A stretch of 64,000 nt of DNA from Phorcus lineatus (lineage: Eukaryota; Mollusca; Gastropoda; Trochida; Trochidae): assembly GCA_921293015.1 (NCBI GenBank), contig OV121097.1, positions 26,013,429 through 26,077,428 of the forward strand, given 5' to 3'. Every line of letters starts with the position of its first letter. Position 1 is the stretch's first letter. Position numbers and translations under genes: made by a program. The notes beneath the pieces were generated by a model that was not told the DNA's origin, did no database searches, and worked only from the letters and a program-made list of their open reading frames with translations. This document shows positions 24,216 through 36,615 of this stretch, piece by piece.

Positions 24216-24903
24216 ATTCTACCATAACAACGATTTAAATTTGAACTTTATTCTTTCGCGTCAGCTCGATTGTGCTGTGTCATGGATGCCCGTGCACGAT
24301 TTCCACGGACTGACATTCATACAGAGATGACGTCCTTGAGAATCTCGAATAACGTTACTTGAAGTAAGCCTCAGACATTACCGACAATTTCCAAATGCTT
24401 TCAAGGGGGCTCACTCTTTTCAGTCCACGTTAGTATTTCTCGACCAGCGTCGGCGTTCGGAATAATTTCTGCAATATTGTCGGTATTAAGGCATTAATGT
24501 TTTGAATAAAGTTATGAGGTGAGTGCAATTTTAATTTTGATGAATTTAGTGTAATATTTCTTCCGTCTCTGTTTCAAACCATCACCAGCCTAGCCCTAGC
24601 GCCGTGTTATTGAATGCCTACCTTCATGAACTGTCGGAGTTTCGCCGTGTTTGACCGCGTTACGGAATTGCATACGTTTATTAAATTGTAATTTTATATA
24701 ATTGTGGATAGTTAATCACAATAATGTTATCTTTTCTAAAAATGTCCGGGAGACAAGTATTTAGAGAATATTGTTGCTAGGCAACTAGTGAATTCTTGCG
24801 TTTTAGACGAAGTAAACAGAAGACTGTATAACCAGATTATACACCCTCTGATTTTTCACAGCAGCCAATCAGAATTGGGTATTTTGCACAGTTATGGTAG
24901 AAT
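24216..24903. mobile_element. 688-bp non-autonomous TIR element
   Basis: It is bounded by perfect 13-bp inverted repeats: ATTCTACCATAAC at 24216-24228 and its complement at 24891-24903. Its interior is GC- and CpG-richer than the flanks and has no long ORF. Near the right end an inverted AATCAGAGG..TATAA segment echoes the foldback arms next door, suggesting one composite element of about 24046-24905. A palindromic RFX-like site, GTTGCTAGGCAAC, is at 24773-24785. It is absent from copy C at the homologous place. Confidence 0.55.
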
Positions 24904-24929
24904 ATGATATATTGATTTTTTGTGTGAAT

Positions 24930-25000
24930 CATGTTCCTGCTTGTCTTCACAGAAGAATCGATTGAGTCGTATTACACAACATAAGAATTACTATGTGCTG
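24930..25000 (+). repeat. Exon-like island i, copy B
   Basis: TTCCTGCTTGTCTTCACAG is followed by AAGAATCGATTGAGTCG. The frame KNRLSRITQHK... stays open for 49 codons. In copy C the aligned TTTATCGCAG is followed by AAGAATAGATTGAGTCG and closes after 16 codons. Conserved acceptor plus KNRLSR suggests an exon start, but the tail is not conserved. Confidence 0.35.
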
Positions 25001-25389
25001 TATACTGGGTTCCTTACATTGAGTTTGAAGTGTTGTACAAGTATAGTCAGCATTATGAACCAACTACATTTACCTTATAATAATAATGATTCAAAATGAT
25101 GTTTTATATAATATATTGTTTGTTCATCTTCATAGTTAACGTTAACATTCCTTCAGTTGTATGTAAAAAACGAAACAAACACAACAACCTGGGCATAGAT
25201 ATTGCTTTGATCTGTTTGACTCTTTCTTTATGATCACTTATTGGAGTTTTCTTTTGACATTAGAAAAATGAATTTAACAACGACATTTTTCAACATAATC
25301 TTTTTCCATATTATATTGTCATTAGCTCAAATCACCTAGAGAACTAAATCTATTTTGCCAAACCCTAGGTTTTCAAACAGCGATATCAA

Positions 25390-25560
25390 TATAAAAAATG
25401 GCTTTTATACAGAAAGCATTAATAAGCAAAATTAATGATCTCGACTTTCGACTATGAAAACAAGTTAATCGATTTTCGGAGGTGTAAACGCAATGTAATT
25501 TTTTGGCTAAGCAACATCAGCAGAAATGTCAACGGATATATTCAATAGTGTGTATTTAAG
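25390..25560. repeat. Segmental island j, copy B
   Basis: It aligns with 34605-34760 and, more weakly, 37405-37530: AGCATTAATAAGCAAAATTA, ATGAT.TCGA, TCGATTTTCGGA and GCTAAGC. Confidence 0.55.
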
Positions 25561-25569
25561 ACTCGTGCA

Positions 25570-27035
25570 AAAATACAAAGTTTATTTGATTTCAATAAAG
25601 TCTTTCTTTGGTACGAGAAAAGCTATCCAAACTCAAAAGTGAAAAGAATTTAAGTAAAGTAAACAAAACCCATAAACTATGATTATTTCATCTCTAATTC
25701 ATTTGCACGCCAAAGATTATTTTACAGATTCTTACAGTGAAAGATTTGAATTTAAGTACAAGTTGTAACAGTTGTTCTATTAGCTCAGCTAATGAAGCTA
25801 TTTTTCAACACAATTTGGTACAAACAATCCAATTGGAAAGATTAGACAAGTTATGTTTACAAAACACCACAAACAAAAGATTGCGAGGAGTAGTAACTTG
25901 TTTGCATAGATTTTTCATTTAAACATACTTATTCAAAGGAAGGAGTTGGATACAAGTATTCCAACCTAGTGAAAGCCTCTCCTATTGCACAGAGTATAAA
26001 ACGCTACAGCTTCATCAGTGATTCACACTGATTTTTGTGTTTGTCCTTGACGTTTGACAATAAAAAATGCCGTTCGTTCTAAAAGCGTTTGAGAACCTAA
26101 TAAAATGAGTCAAGTATGCTTTAAGTTGACAAAATATGTCTATTTTATATGATGACATTGTGTTGACTTCAAGTTGCAACCAAAATTACCTATAAAGTAT
26201 GATATATTATCTATATCTATATACAATATATGCATCAGTTCTACATATACAATATATTCATCAGACTTTAAATGAATTAGAAATGAAATTAACGGAATTC
26301 AACTGGAAAAACAGAAAAGCAAGATTTCTTGAAAATGCAAATAGTGAAATACATATAGAACAAAAAATGTGACGTGAACCTCTTTTAAAATTAAGACAGA
26401 TAAAAGTATATAATTTTTTAAAATAAATTTGTGATCATGGGACCAAAACATATTTGTTTAAATAATTGTGCCTACTTCCATTTGTTGGCTCTTTGATTAC
26501 TTTTCAAGAATGAAGTCCTCTTCACACATTCCTGATTACCGCGTATGATGGTCATATATGCACTAATATGTACATCAAGAGGTTTGGCTGTATCAGAGAG
26601 AATCAAATCTATCGAAACTTGCGATTTAAAAGTTAGGAAAACCCACTTGTTTCTCATGTTAACCCTTTACAATTCTATTGGTTTATTTCCTTACGGAACA
26701 TGACATTTACACACTTATCAAATGTGAATAAAATGAAATCAGTTTTTATTGGGTCCAATCTCTTTAAATTAGCCAGCATATTAACAATAAGATTCTGACA
26801 AAATATATCCGCTATTACCAGGATATGAGTAGGATATATAGTTTAATTGATTGTATGATTGCATTATAATTCAAATTTGTAATGTTTTCCTCTCTCAGAT
26901 TGATGAACAATGTTACTGAAGAAAGTAATGATTATTTAAGAGAATGTGTAAAGTAGTACAAATATTCTGTTTATTTCGTTCTTTGTACATGAATGTTTTA
27001 TCAGAGAGCAGAGGTGACTGTTGACGATCTACAAA
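25570..27035. other. Junction between copies B and C
   Basis: No element, exon or clean breakpoint is visible. A short direct repeat of about 25 bp (TACATATACAATATAT type) lies at 26220-26275. Confidence 0.5.
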
Positions 27036-27039
27036 GTAA

Positions 27040-27265
27040 GAAACCTAGCCCACAAAAAATCAAAGTTATTGAAAACACTTTACTCAATTAATATTACAAA
27101 TTGCATTAATATAACAAGTTTAAGAATTTACATTTATGAAAGACTGATCAGACAATGTCCTTCGTTTTTGGAGTGCGCATGTACTAATCAATTGTGATTA
27201 ACAAAAAATCCGGGAGATCATGATTAGTTTAGAAAATCAATAATTAATTACCCGCTTAACATATG
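27040..27265. repeat. Segmental islands start+b, copy C
   Basis: The first part (27040-27200) aligns with 6930-7110: CAAAGTTATTGAA, CACTTTACTCA, AGACAATGTCCTT and ATGTACTAATCAATT occur in order. The second part aligns with 1145-1215. Together they mark the left edge of copy C and suggest another unit (A') begins near 6930. Confidence 0.5.
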
Positions 27266-27714
27266 TCTTAACTAGATGTACGTGAACCATATGCTGACAA
27301 TTTAACCTTTTTCCTACCTCACAGTTTTGCTCTTGTCAGTTGGAAAAGAAACTTACAGTTTGTTGATGCTTTGAAATAATAATCACTGTAAAGAACTGAT
27401 ACTATTTACAAGATAATTTTTATTCTATTGCTTAATATCAGGTAGTATATTTTATTATTTATTACTTACTTTACATTGTTAATCTTAACGGTAATGTTTT
27501 CTCATATATTTCTCTTATCTTTGTATCTGTGATATTTTTCAATAAATAAATCTGATCATGAGAATTTGTTGCATTTAGTAAACAAAAAGCTGCATAATCA
27601 GAACGTATTTTATTCTAAAATGTATGTTTCATTACAGGAAAAAATATCAAAATCATATCCCTTCAAGAGAAACATTAACATAAAGCAACACGTCACAAAT
27701 AGGCAATTTTTAGG

Positions 27715-27985
27715 CTATGTACATGATTGCTGTAATGGTAGAAGGTTCTGGTTGACGTTAACAATAGACATTTGACATATCGATTGAGATCAATTGAGAT
27801 AGAACAATAAAATCAGAACAGTAGAAGTCACGATAATGTATTTGTACAAACTACTGAAACTGAATGCAAACGTAATAATCAAACACATTGTCGATTAGGG
27901 ATGAATGGTTCATTATGTTGTTGGATGCTTTTATCAAAATATTGGAATAGATAAAGGAGATATTCTGGAGAAAAGTTAAAAGAGA
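27715..27985. repeat. Segmental island c, copy C
   Basis: It matches copies A and B through TTGACATAT, AGTCACGATAATGTATTTGT, ACAAACTACTGAA and GTCGATTAGG. Confidence 0.6.
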
Positions 27986-28789
27986 AAAGAAGAACTAGTG
28001 ATACATCCTTTAATCTACTTGAGACTGCAAGTACTTTAAGGGGCAGCTGCACGTTTTTGGACATAAAGAAACTGATCTCGCGTAAACATAAATACTTTTT
28101 TCAATTGAAAGCCTAATTCTTTTTTAATTAAAAGAAGCAGTTTTTAAAGGATCTAACCATCGAATATAATACGCGAATCCAATTCCCGACCTCTAATGAT
28201 TAAAAGGATATTTTTTTTAAAAATGACTGCCAGTGTTTTCTACTTGATACTCGGTTTTAGTAATGACATATTTCGACCCTCTGAAGAAAACGTATTTGGC
28301 ATATACTAATGTTTATTGGGGAAAATTTTAAGAAACAAAACCAAAACAAATAATCACCACTATGACAATAATGAAATGAAAAGGAAAGCTATTTAAGTAT
28401 CATCAGAGAAAAAGATAAAGTGAACCTTACTATTACATTCTTGTTTGTTAATCAGCTCTTTTCCACGTTGAAAGTTTAAGAAATTGTAATGTTCAATAAA
28501 ATGCATTTATATGTGAGAGTTATTGACCTCTTATTTTTGTCCCTTATTTGAATTTTTTAAACAAAGGCATTTTGTATATTAAAAAAACAACTTTAAACAA
28601 CCTTGTTTTTTTACATTTTTTGATAGCATTATTTTCATATTTACCAACGCCTAATGCTAGGATAAATGCTTGATATTATTGATATTATTATTATAAATTC
28701 TGAGAAAGGCTAATAATCACAAACAACGTATCACTCACAAGATTTCCATGTCAAATCTAAATTATGAAAACCAAAAGTAACATTTGTAT

Positions 28790-29140
28790 TTCAAGTCTTC
28801 TTGAGTCCCTGTTCGATAGAGGTCGACATAATGAACTTGAAAGTATCATTCATGGAAATGTAAAATACGTGCTTAATCCATATAATTCAACAGGATAGGT
28901 TAACTGTATCGATGGTTACGCCTTATCACAATAAGCACCCATTGCCTTTCGGGAAATGATAGTTTTCTCGCGTGCATATAATCAAATTCATTAAGTAATA
29001 TGGGATGAATAAAAGACCTTGTTTATCCTTCTCAAAATAGCCCAAGAGAAGTGCAGTTCTTTATTGTATAAAAACTTCATTTCGTAATGACGTCAATGAT
29101 GTGACCGTCGGAATCTCCAAGCCCGTACAATTAGATTAGA
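28790..29140 (+). promoter_or_regulatory. Promoter-like island e, copy C
   Basis: AATAAAAGACC at 29008 is followed by AAATAGC at 29035, the same 27-bp spacing, then AGAAGTGCAGTTCTTTATTG and a perfect CRE at 29088-29095. The GT at 29084 aligns with the copy B donor but reads GTAATG. TCAAGTCTTC, ATATAATTCAA and TTATCACAATAAG lie upstream as in copy A. Confidence 0.45.
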
Positions 29141-30934
29141 ACGCTACTACAATTTCAAGACAACAACTCGTTGATGTGACTCGAAAATAACCTCGAAGGT
29201 TATCATTTTAGCGTTGAAGAGCGTATAATGAGGATAAACTTGATTGATAAGAAGTAAAATACTCTTATCGAAGTGTTCTTTAAAAAATACACAAAAAAAA
29301 GAGTTTCTTTATTCAACAAATATGCACAATAATAAATTTGTTACCTTGTATTAGTACTGTCTCCATGAGGTCTACTACATTGTCCCTATATTCAGAATTT
29401 ACATACATTGACTAATACTCCACAAAATGTGAAGATATTTACTTTCGTTACTACTTTCATTCTCATGCTATGGATTCAATCAAAACAATTTCGATAACTT
29501 AGCTTTGATATAAAGATAATATTTTTTGAACTGTTTGGAAACAAAAACGATTTTAGATTTATTTCATGACATCATCATTTTAGGTAATATGTAATTACAT
29601 TAATGACGAATTAATAGTACGATATGCTTCAATTTCAATATCTGATTGTATAACCCTAAAAAAAACCTGCCATCTTATATTTAAAATGGAACGTCATCCA
29701 CAGCTGTTGGATTTTGCCTGAAAACAAGGACGATGCATGTGACAAAATCGCACCAACGTCTTTCATTGTTAATTTGTGAAAAGATCAAGGAATCCAATTT
29801 GTGAAATTAATTTCATGCAAGCTTTTATACATTTAAAACGATTCGATTCCACAGTGAATATATCAAACAGCATGTTTTCAACTTTCTCTTAATTAGTAAC
29901 TTCTTTGATCTTTCATACTCAAATTTAACATGCAAACATATTGTTATATGTACTAAGCGTTTCTGAGACCAACTCAAGTGAATAGAATAGATGAAGATGG
30001 TTGTATAAAAAAAATGAAGATGTCTTTTCTGTAAGATTATCAATGTGAAACACAGGCAATATTTCACGCAGTGTTTTAGGGATTATTCGGTCAAATAATT
30101 AGGAATTGAATCCAGTGATAAATTTGCACGGGGAAATAATTTTTTGACATAAAGCTCATAAAAAATCTTACGGCTGTTCCAAATAATTGTGTTTCTATTT
30201 CTATATTTCATAAAATGGTCAATGCTTTAAGTGGAAGGTACACGGAGGAAAATTCAGTGAAACACTTCAACATGGCAAACACATTAACATTCTTTTCCTC
30301 TGTGTCTTATTTTAATGCTCATTGTTTACAGGATAAAGGTTAATGGGCAGTAGTTCATGGTACAGATCTTCATTAAACTCTCTCTAGACGTAGCCTCTAA
30401 CTAGTTAATATAATTGAGTACTAGAAAGAAAATAATTGTACCGACTAATTAGTGTTACCATTTTATGTTGCCAAGGTTTATTGCAATGCCATAGGGGATA
30501 TTGTGATAGGAACATATATATTACAGTGCGTTTAATTGAACGTATTGTAATCTTATACTAGAATATAATACATATGCTTATGAAAACTAATCCGATGCAA
30601 TAATTTTTCTCCGTAGAAGCAATTTAATGCCCAAGCATTCGATGGATGATATTAATTTTTCCCAAAACAAATATTACATTGAATTATTATTTAAAGACAA
30701 TGTACCTTTGGGTAAGAGAACAAAAATTAATTACGAATTAGTGTCTTGTTCATGTATCCTTAAGATAGTGGGGAAACAAATTTGATTTATTTCAATGACA
30801 ATTAGTGATGATAACTTATAAACTGTATAAGTGACCTTCTAGATTTATCTTACGAGATTGGATATCCATAAACTTGTGTTCCATATCAAATGACATTTCA
30901 AACAACTTAATGATAAAAGTTGAGTTTTAAAAAT

Positions 30935-31030
30935 TTGATGATATTTTTCTACTTTCAGGTAAGAACAAGACGTTTCTCTATCCCAAGGTTGGAGTGAGTA
31001 CAAATATCCTTTCAATTTTATTGCATGTTT
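30935..31030 (+). repeat. Exon-like island m, copy C
   Basis: An acceptor-like TTTTTCTACTTTCAG is followed by AAGACGTTTCTCTATCCCAA and GGTTGGAGTGAGTAC, aligned with 20310-20400. In copy C one frame runs 12 codons before TGA. There is no recognisable product. Confidence 0.4.
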
Positions 31031-31524
31031 CTAGCATGGGAATTTGTAACGGGATGGACATACTTGTCATCCATACTACTTTAGCCGTAGTATATAGGTT
31101 ATGAACAAGATATATCAATTTATTGTGATTAAGATATTCAATTACAAAACCAATTGTACAACTTGAGATGCTTACATTCGTTTGGTCTGAACAAGTGACA
31201 AATGCATGTTTGTTGAATTATTAGAAGACATTAAGAACAGCATCTTGTCATAATTAAGTTATTATGAAGCTATGAAATGATACTTTGTAATAAAAAAGTT
31301 TAAGCTTGGTAGTTAGTTGTACAACCTTTATTCATTTGTTACATATATGCTTTAATATAACACTGTTTACTCTCCTATAAATGAACAGTGCATCGTTTCA
31401 TTATGAATTATCATGAAATAATTATCAAATATCAGAAAAGAACTGTGTCATTGATATTCAAACATATCAAAACCTGAGATTAAACATTACCAATAATACT
31501 GTGGTGTTTATACAAATATTTAAA

Positions 31525-31790
31525 GTAAAATGTCCTTGAAACAGGAGATGTGCCCAATCTGTGCACAAACATGTTTGCATGTACACATAAGTTAAAACGG
31601 TGACATTAATAAGTCCTGTTGTTTGTAAAGAGATTTCTTGTGTAAAAAAAATTATCATTTCATCAAAACAAGGTGTTTGGCAGATTAATGGATGATGTAT
31701 CATGTGATAAATCTTAAACAACACATATCACCCCGATTTGTTTGTTCAGAACGTTTAAGTAAATAATTCTTGCAACTAGCACAAAAGTAT
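31525..31790. repeat. Segmental island k, copy C
   Basis: This is the partner of 20640-20885: CAAAACAAGGTGTTTGGCAG, ATTAATGGATGATGT and GTGATAAATCTTAAA. The minus-strand 85-codon frame here is broken in copy B, so I do not call it a gene. Confidence 0.6.
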
Positions 31791-32794
31791 GCCATTATAT
31801 GACAATTATGACCAATCGCGAAAATAACAGCACATCATGAAAACAATCTTAGTCTTCATAACATGTAGATGATAATTGAAGCCGATACTACTATTTGATG
31901 TTATAGCTCCTAGTTCGATTATTAATTAATAATTTGTAAGTCCCTTCGAGTTCTATGGTTTACCTGCATTTCAATATTACCTTGACATTCGGATAAAACA
32001 TCTCGTGATTTTAAGTATTCACTGATACATGTTGATGTCAATCGTTCTTTTTCCTAGTAAGATGCATAACACATACAAAGAGTGATTTGAACATTGATTT
32101 TGAGTTATCAGTGACTCCTGTTTGAAATTATACAACCACAAAATATCAACACAAATATGTTGAGCGTGTTAGTTAAATCATTCATTTTCATTATAAGCTA
32201 TGATCTACTCTTAATTTCTTATGTTAAATGCTTATCTTTGACAGATGATCCGGTAACCTTGGATACATAAGATATTGTCTTGCTCTTCATATTCATTCTT
32301 AGATAACTTTTGGTGTCTTAAAAATACACCTGATGGGGTAAAATTGATCAATACCAAAGATTAAAGTTACCTATTAAAATGCTTCCTGATCATTGGAACA
32401 ATACGTATTATAAGACCGTAAACTAAAAAATTAACTCCTTAAAAAGTTCATTCACATTTCATTCACTTTTGGATAAAAACAAACTGATTATATTTGAATT
32501 CCCTTGAGAATAAAATGACATTAAATAAACGTCAATCATGGTAAGGGAAAGTGCATAAAAACTGAAAAAGGTCGTTTTTTAAAGAAGCCATTTGAAGATA
32601 TTTGCACGAAGAGTCTTTCGCCAAAATTCTTTATCTTTTATACCATAGAGCCAAAAGAACATATTATATTCTAATATATTATGTATTATCTAAGCTATCA
32701 TACATCGAAAATAATTTCTCTCAACATAGTATCAGAAAATTTGCATATTATCTAAATGTAGCAGTAATACTTCAAAAGAGATCCTTGAATAATT

Positions 32795-33437
32795 CAATCC
32801 ATAATCTTATGGTGTTGATGTCAAGGTTTATCATAGAATTGTTTTCTTATACTAACCAATCTGACTTACTGACAAATCAGACATGTGTGACCAATCTATT
32901 CTTAAAGAGGCAAAAGCACGTTTTATGAAATATTTATTTGTTCAAATTATCCCCAATAGCTATAAATTTATGCCAAATGCATAATGTACTTAAAAAAATT
33001 CGATACCTTCCACATACTGATTTTAAATTTTTTTCTGTATTCATTGAATATACGTTCACAATTACGAACTCAAAATGTATTGAAGGGTGAAGTGCAATTT
33101 GAATGTGACAAATATATTCAATTCATTATCTTATGGTGTTGATGTCAAGGTTTATCATAGAATTGTTTTCTTATACTAACCAATCTGACTTACTGACAAA
33201 TCAGACATGTGTGACCAATCTATTCTTAAAGAGGCAAAAGCACGTTTTATGAAATATTTATTTGTTCAAATTATCCCCAATAGCTATAAATTTATGCCAA
33301 ATGCATAATGTACATTAAAAAATTCGATACCTTCCACAAACTGATTTAAATTTTTTTCTGTATTCATTGAATATACGTTCATAATTACGACCTCAGAATG
33401 TATTGAATGGTGAAGTGCAATTTAAATGTGACAAATG
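32795..33437. repeat. Recent 324-bp direct tandem duplication
   Basis: 32795-33118 and 33119-33437 are two adjacent copies, about 95% or more identical by eye. They share for example ATCTTATGGTGTTGATGTCA at 32804 and 33128. The open frame at 32602-32928 runs into copy 1 and is not maintained in copy 2, so it is not a gene. Identity far higher than between segmental copies A to D shows a much later event. Confidence 0.9.
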
Positions 33438-33799
33438 TAAAGCATATCAGCGTGGATATCAATCGAAAACTCGAGATTCGTAACTTTCAATGTGTTTCTC
33501 TGTTAAAGCAAAATAAATATGCAGGATCAGACTAAAGATGAATGAATTAAAACTCCGAAATGCCTCATCAAACGCTCAACTCCTACGTATTAATCAATGA
33601 AAGAAACAGTCATATGAATATTGAAATTATTATCATATAAGATAAAACTATGCAATTTTTTTTAAATGCAAGTTTTTTGTTGTGTAAATTCACTTTACAG
33701 ATTCTATGAGTGAAAAATGTCTGTGAAAGTCCATGGTGTTTATAAACTCACCGAAATTATGTATTTATTTGGATATCAATGTTAACTTCCCTTCCTTTT

Positions 33800-33990
33800 G
33801 GTTCAGTATGTTTAGTCAGCATTCATTTGAACCCTAGAGACTACAATAACTTTGTAACAAGCAACTGTGACCAGCTTTATGATGTCATAGTAACAATGCT
33901 GACAGCAGTCACAAGGTGAGCTGCTCTCAAAACCTTTAGTTCCACGTGAGCATTGCTGAAGTGCAGACAGGTCAAGTATAAGTTCATAAA
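33800..33990. repeat. Segmental island g, copy C
   Basis: This is the partner of 23640-23800, carrying a short internal insertion near 33900-33920. It is followed by TTCACTGAGAG and AAGCTCTACAAGATCAA (34075-34125), which align with copy B 23925-23970. Confidence 0.5.
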
Positions 33991-34214
33991 TAAACTCAAA
34001 AATGGATTGGATATCGTTTGACCTTAATCAATGAATTTGCTTTAGAAACAAGAACACCTTATTTCTATCACTTAATTCACTGAGAGGAAAATTATTTTCT
34101 TAAGCTCTACAAGATCAAATTAATCTGGCATGTCTTTTTATCACGTCTGTCATCCTCGTTGACCACGATTCACTATTTTTTCAAGCACGTAGCAATATAA
34201 AACTTGACTGAATT

Positions 34215-34300
34215 TTATTTGATATTTCCTGGGTTTTTTATCGCAGAAGAATAGATTGAGTCGAGGCGATATGAGTAACAATCTGTGTGGAATTTAAAAA
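34215..34300 (+). repeat. Exon-like island i, copy C
   Basis: The acceptor-like TTTCCTGGGTTTTTTATCGC+AG is followed by AAGAATAGATTGAGTCG, aligned with 24930-25000. Because copy C has no counterpart of 24046-24905, it also defines the insertion in copy B. Confidence 0.35.
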
Positions 34301-34604
34301 CCTCGGTTATCCCTGAGAAAACATATTTTTGAAGCATTATTCAATTTAATCCTTGAGTGTGAAAATATTTTATTTCTAATGTTAAGTTGGAAGTGGTGCT
34401 GAAGAAACAATTACTTTTAACTTAAGCCGTCAAGGCATCCTTGATATAATGTTGTTTTTTGATTTGCAATGATATCTTAAAAATCCTTTGTATGTTATAA
34501 ACTTAAATGAGAATCTGCTTTTAAACAAGCCGCAGTTCTTTGGAATCGTGACATGATTCAGTGAATATCGTGCACGGCAATAGGATTTTCAATGTGCTTG
34601 CATC

Positions 34605-34760
34605 AAATGAAATTTGTCTTTCATACAAAAAGCATTGATTAGCAAAATTAATGATATCGATTCATGACTAAGAAAACATTTCCATAGATTTTCGGAAGCG
34701 CGAAGGCATACAAATGTTTGCTTAAGCGGTACCACCAGAATTTGTCAAATAATATATTCA
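34605..34760. repeat. Segmental island j, copy C
   Basis: GTCTTTCATACAAAAAGCAT, TGATTAGCAAAATTAATGAT, AGATTTTCGGAAG and TATATTCAATTATATAG match copy B in order. Confidence 0.55.
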
Positions 34761-34769
34761 ATTATATAG

Positions 34770-36610
34770 CTTTTAGAATCAACTAGTGAAAAGAAAGTTG
34801 ACATTACACCGATCCAATATTTGACTTTTGTATCTCGCATTCGTAATCGCATGCCAAAAGTCAGGTTTAGTAAATAAGTAAAAAAGTAAGATGATCGCTA
34901 TAAAGCAAATAGGAAACCTGCCTGGTGAGTATGATTTTCTGAAAAGTACTAATCGTGTTTACCAAGTAAAAGCACATTCTTTCAATACAATTGGATCAAT
35001 ATAATTATTCTGGGTTTTGAAACACCTTACTTTTAGAAAAGGAACCGGAAACGAAATGATGTAAAGAGAATCGACTTATTTCCTAATGTGCATAGCAATC
35101 ATCTGAGGTCTGTTCAAACTATCACTCTTACTCGCTGTGTATACATTAATCCATTCTCTATTTGTACCTTTTTACTTAAAACGATAGAATACGCTTTTTA
35201 GTGGTGTGGTGCTCTTTGAATAAAAGTTATCCTTGACATAAAGTTTTAAGAGAATAACATGATAAATCTTTCGGTTATGTAGTGCAAGAGATAATATTCT
35301 AGTTCGACTAATGTTGTTCGTATTTTTTTTAATTCAATAGTAAAAAGATCAGTTATGTTATATCTGCCAATGCAAATATATAACAATGTGGCTCTGCAAT
35401 TTTTCTCTTGGAAAATAAACTAACAGGACAAAAATAATCAGCAAGATCTCGCCGTTGAAGACGAAATTTTCATCACCTAACCTATTCTAAAGTTTCTTTT
35501 GTCACGTTTTCGATTTTCAAACGCCAAAAATTGCATAGTTTGACATTTCTCAAAACAGGGTAAAGATTTGGTCAAAACGTGGACGGATATTCTACATGGT
35601 TCATAAAAAATGTGCTACTGTCCTCTTCGGCAATTTTACAATGTGGAAAATAAAATAGATGATGTTCAATACAAATTGTACGCTGGCCTATATCCAGCAT
35701 CCAATTTGTAACTATGAATGAATCATGTGTATGAATAAAAAAATATATGTGTCCAAAAAAAATCGTGGAATAAAAAAATACTTTTTTTTACAATGTATTC
35801 CATGAACATAAATGCATATTTGTTTGATTGAAAACACTGTAATAGCACGTAAATAAAAATATATAAAATATTTTAAGGAGGCATTACTGTAGTGGAGCAT
35901 GCTGATGGGAAACGAGAAATTATTTATGTGCTTTTATTATAAGTTTATCTGAACAAAACTCTAGGGGGCTCGATTTAAATATCCGCATATGAATTATTAT
36001 AAGCCAAAATGAAACCTTAAACTACATAAAAAAAGCGTGTGAGCCAGATAAAGATATTCTTAATACACTACGTCGTTAATTTGACCATAAAGACGAACTA
36101 TCACATAAATCCTGTAATATATGTGTACCTTATTAAATACAATATCTATCATTGTTTTACTGTAAACAATTTGTTTTGGTTAAGCTCTACGTGATTTCAG
36201 ACCAATTTTGTTTTGTTCATTCGTATGTAATTTCTCAAGGCATTTTCTTTTGTTAATCTATTCCTACTAAGTCCTGAAATAGGAATTGATGTTGTTTATA
36301 CAAAAATAAATCTGTTTGTGTTGTTTTTAGTGCCTTTCACCATTGTTGTGAATTATAGTAATGCAATTTGCAGGGCACAATGCTTTCGTACTGTGATAAA
36401 ACAAGAAAAAACATGAATGGTGTTTTGGTAACTTGTTTATGTATTGAATTATCCTGTTGATACATTATCTGTTTTTTTTCTATTTGGTATGTAAAACCTT
36501 CCCCGAATTGGTTCAAGGGTTATGCTAATTACTAAATGTCAGTCAACTTTTAAATATGCTTGTCTGATTTTGTGTTGAAACGAAATTCATAAATTTTAAT
36601 CAAAGTGCTT
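34770..36610. other. Right part of copy C, featureless
   Basis: AT-rich with no ORF of note. It ends at the 65-bp minisatellite. Confidence 0.5.
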
Positions 36611-36615
36611 TCGTA

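Noticed and set aside
32602-32928. 108-codon open frame
   Set aside because: It runs into the 324-bp tandem duplication, is not kept in the second copy, and has AT-driven composition.
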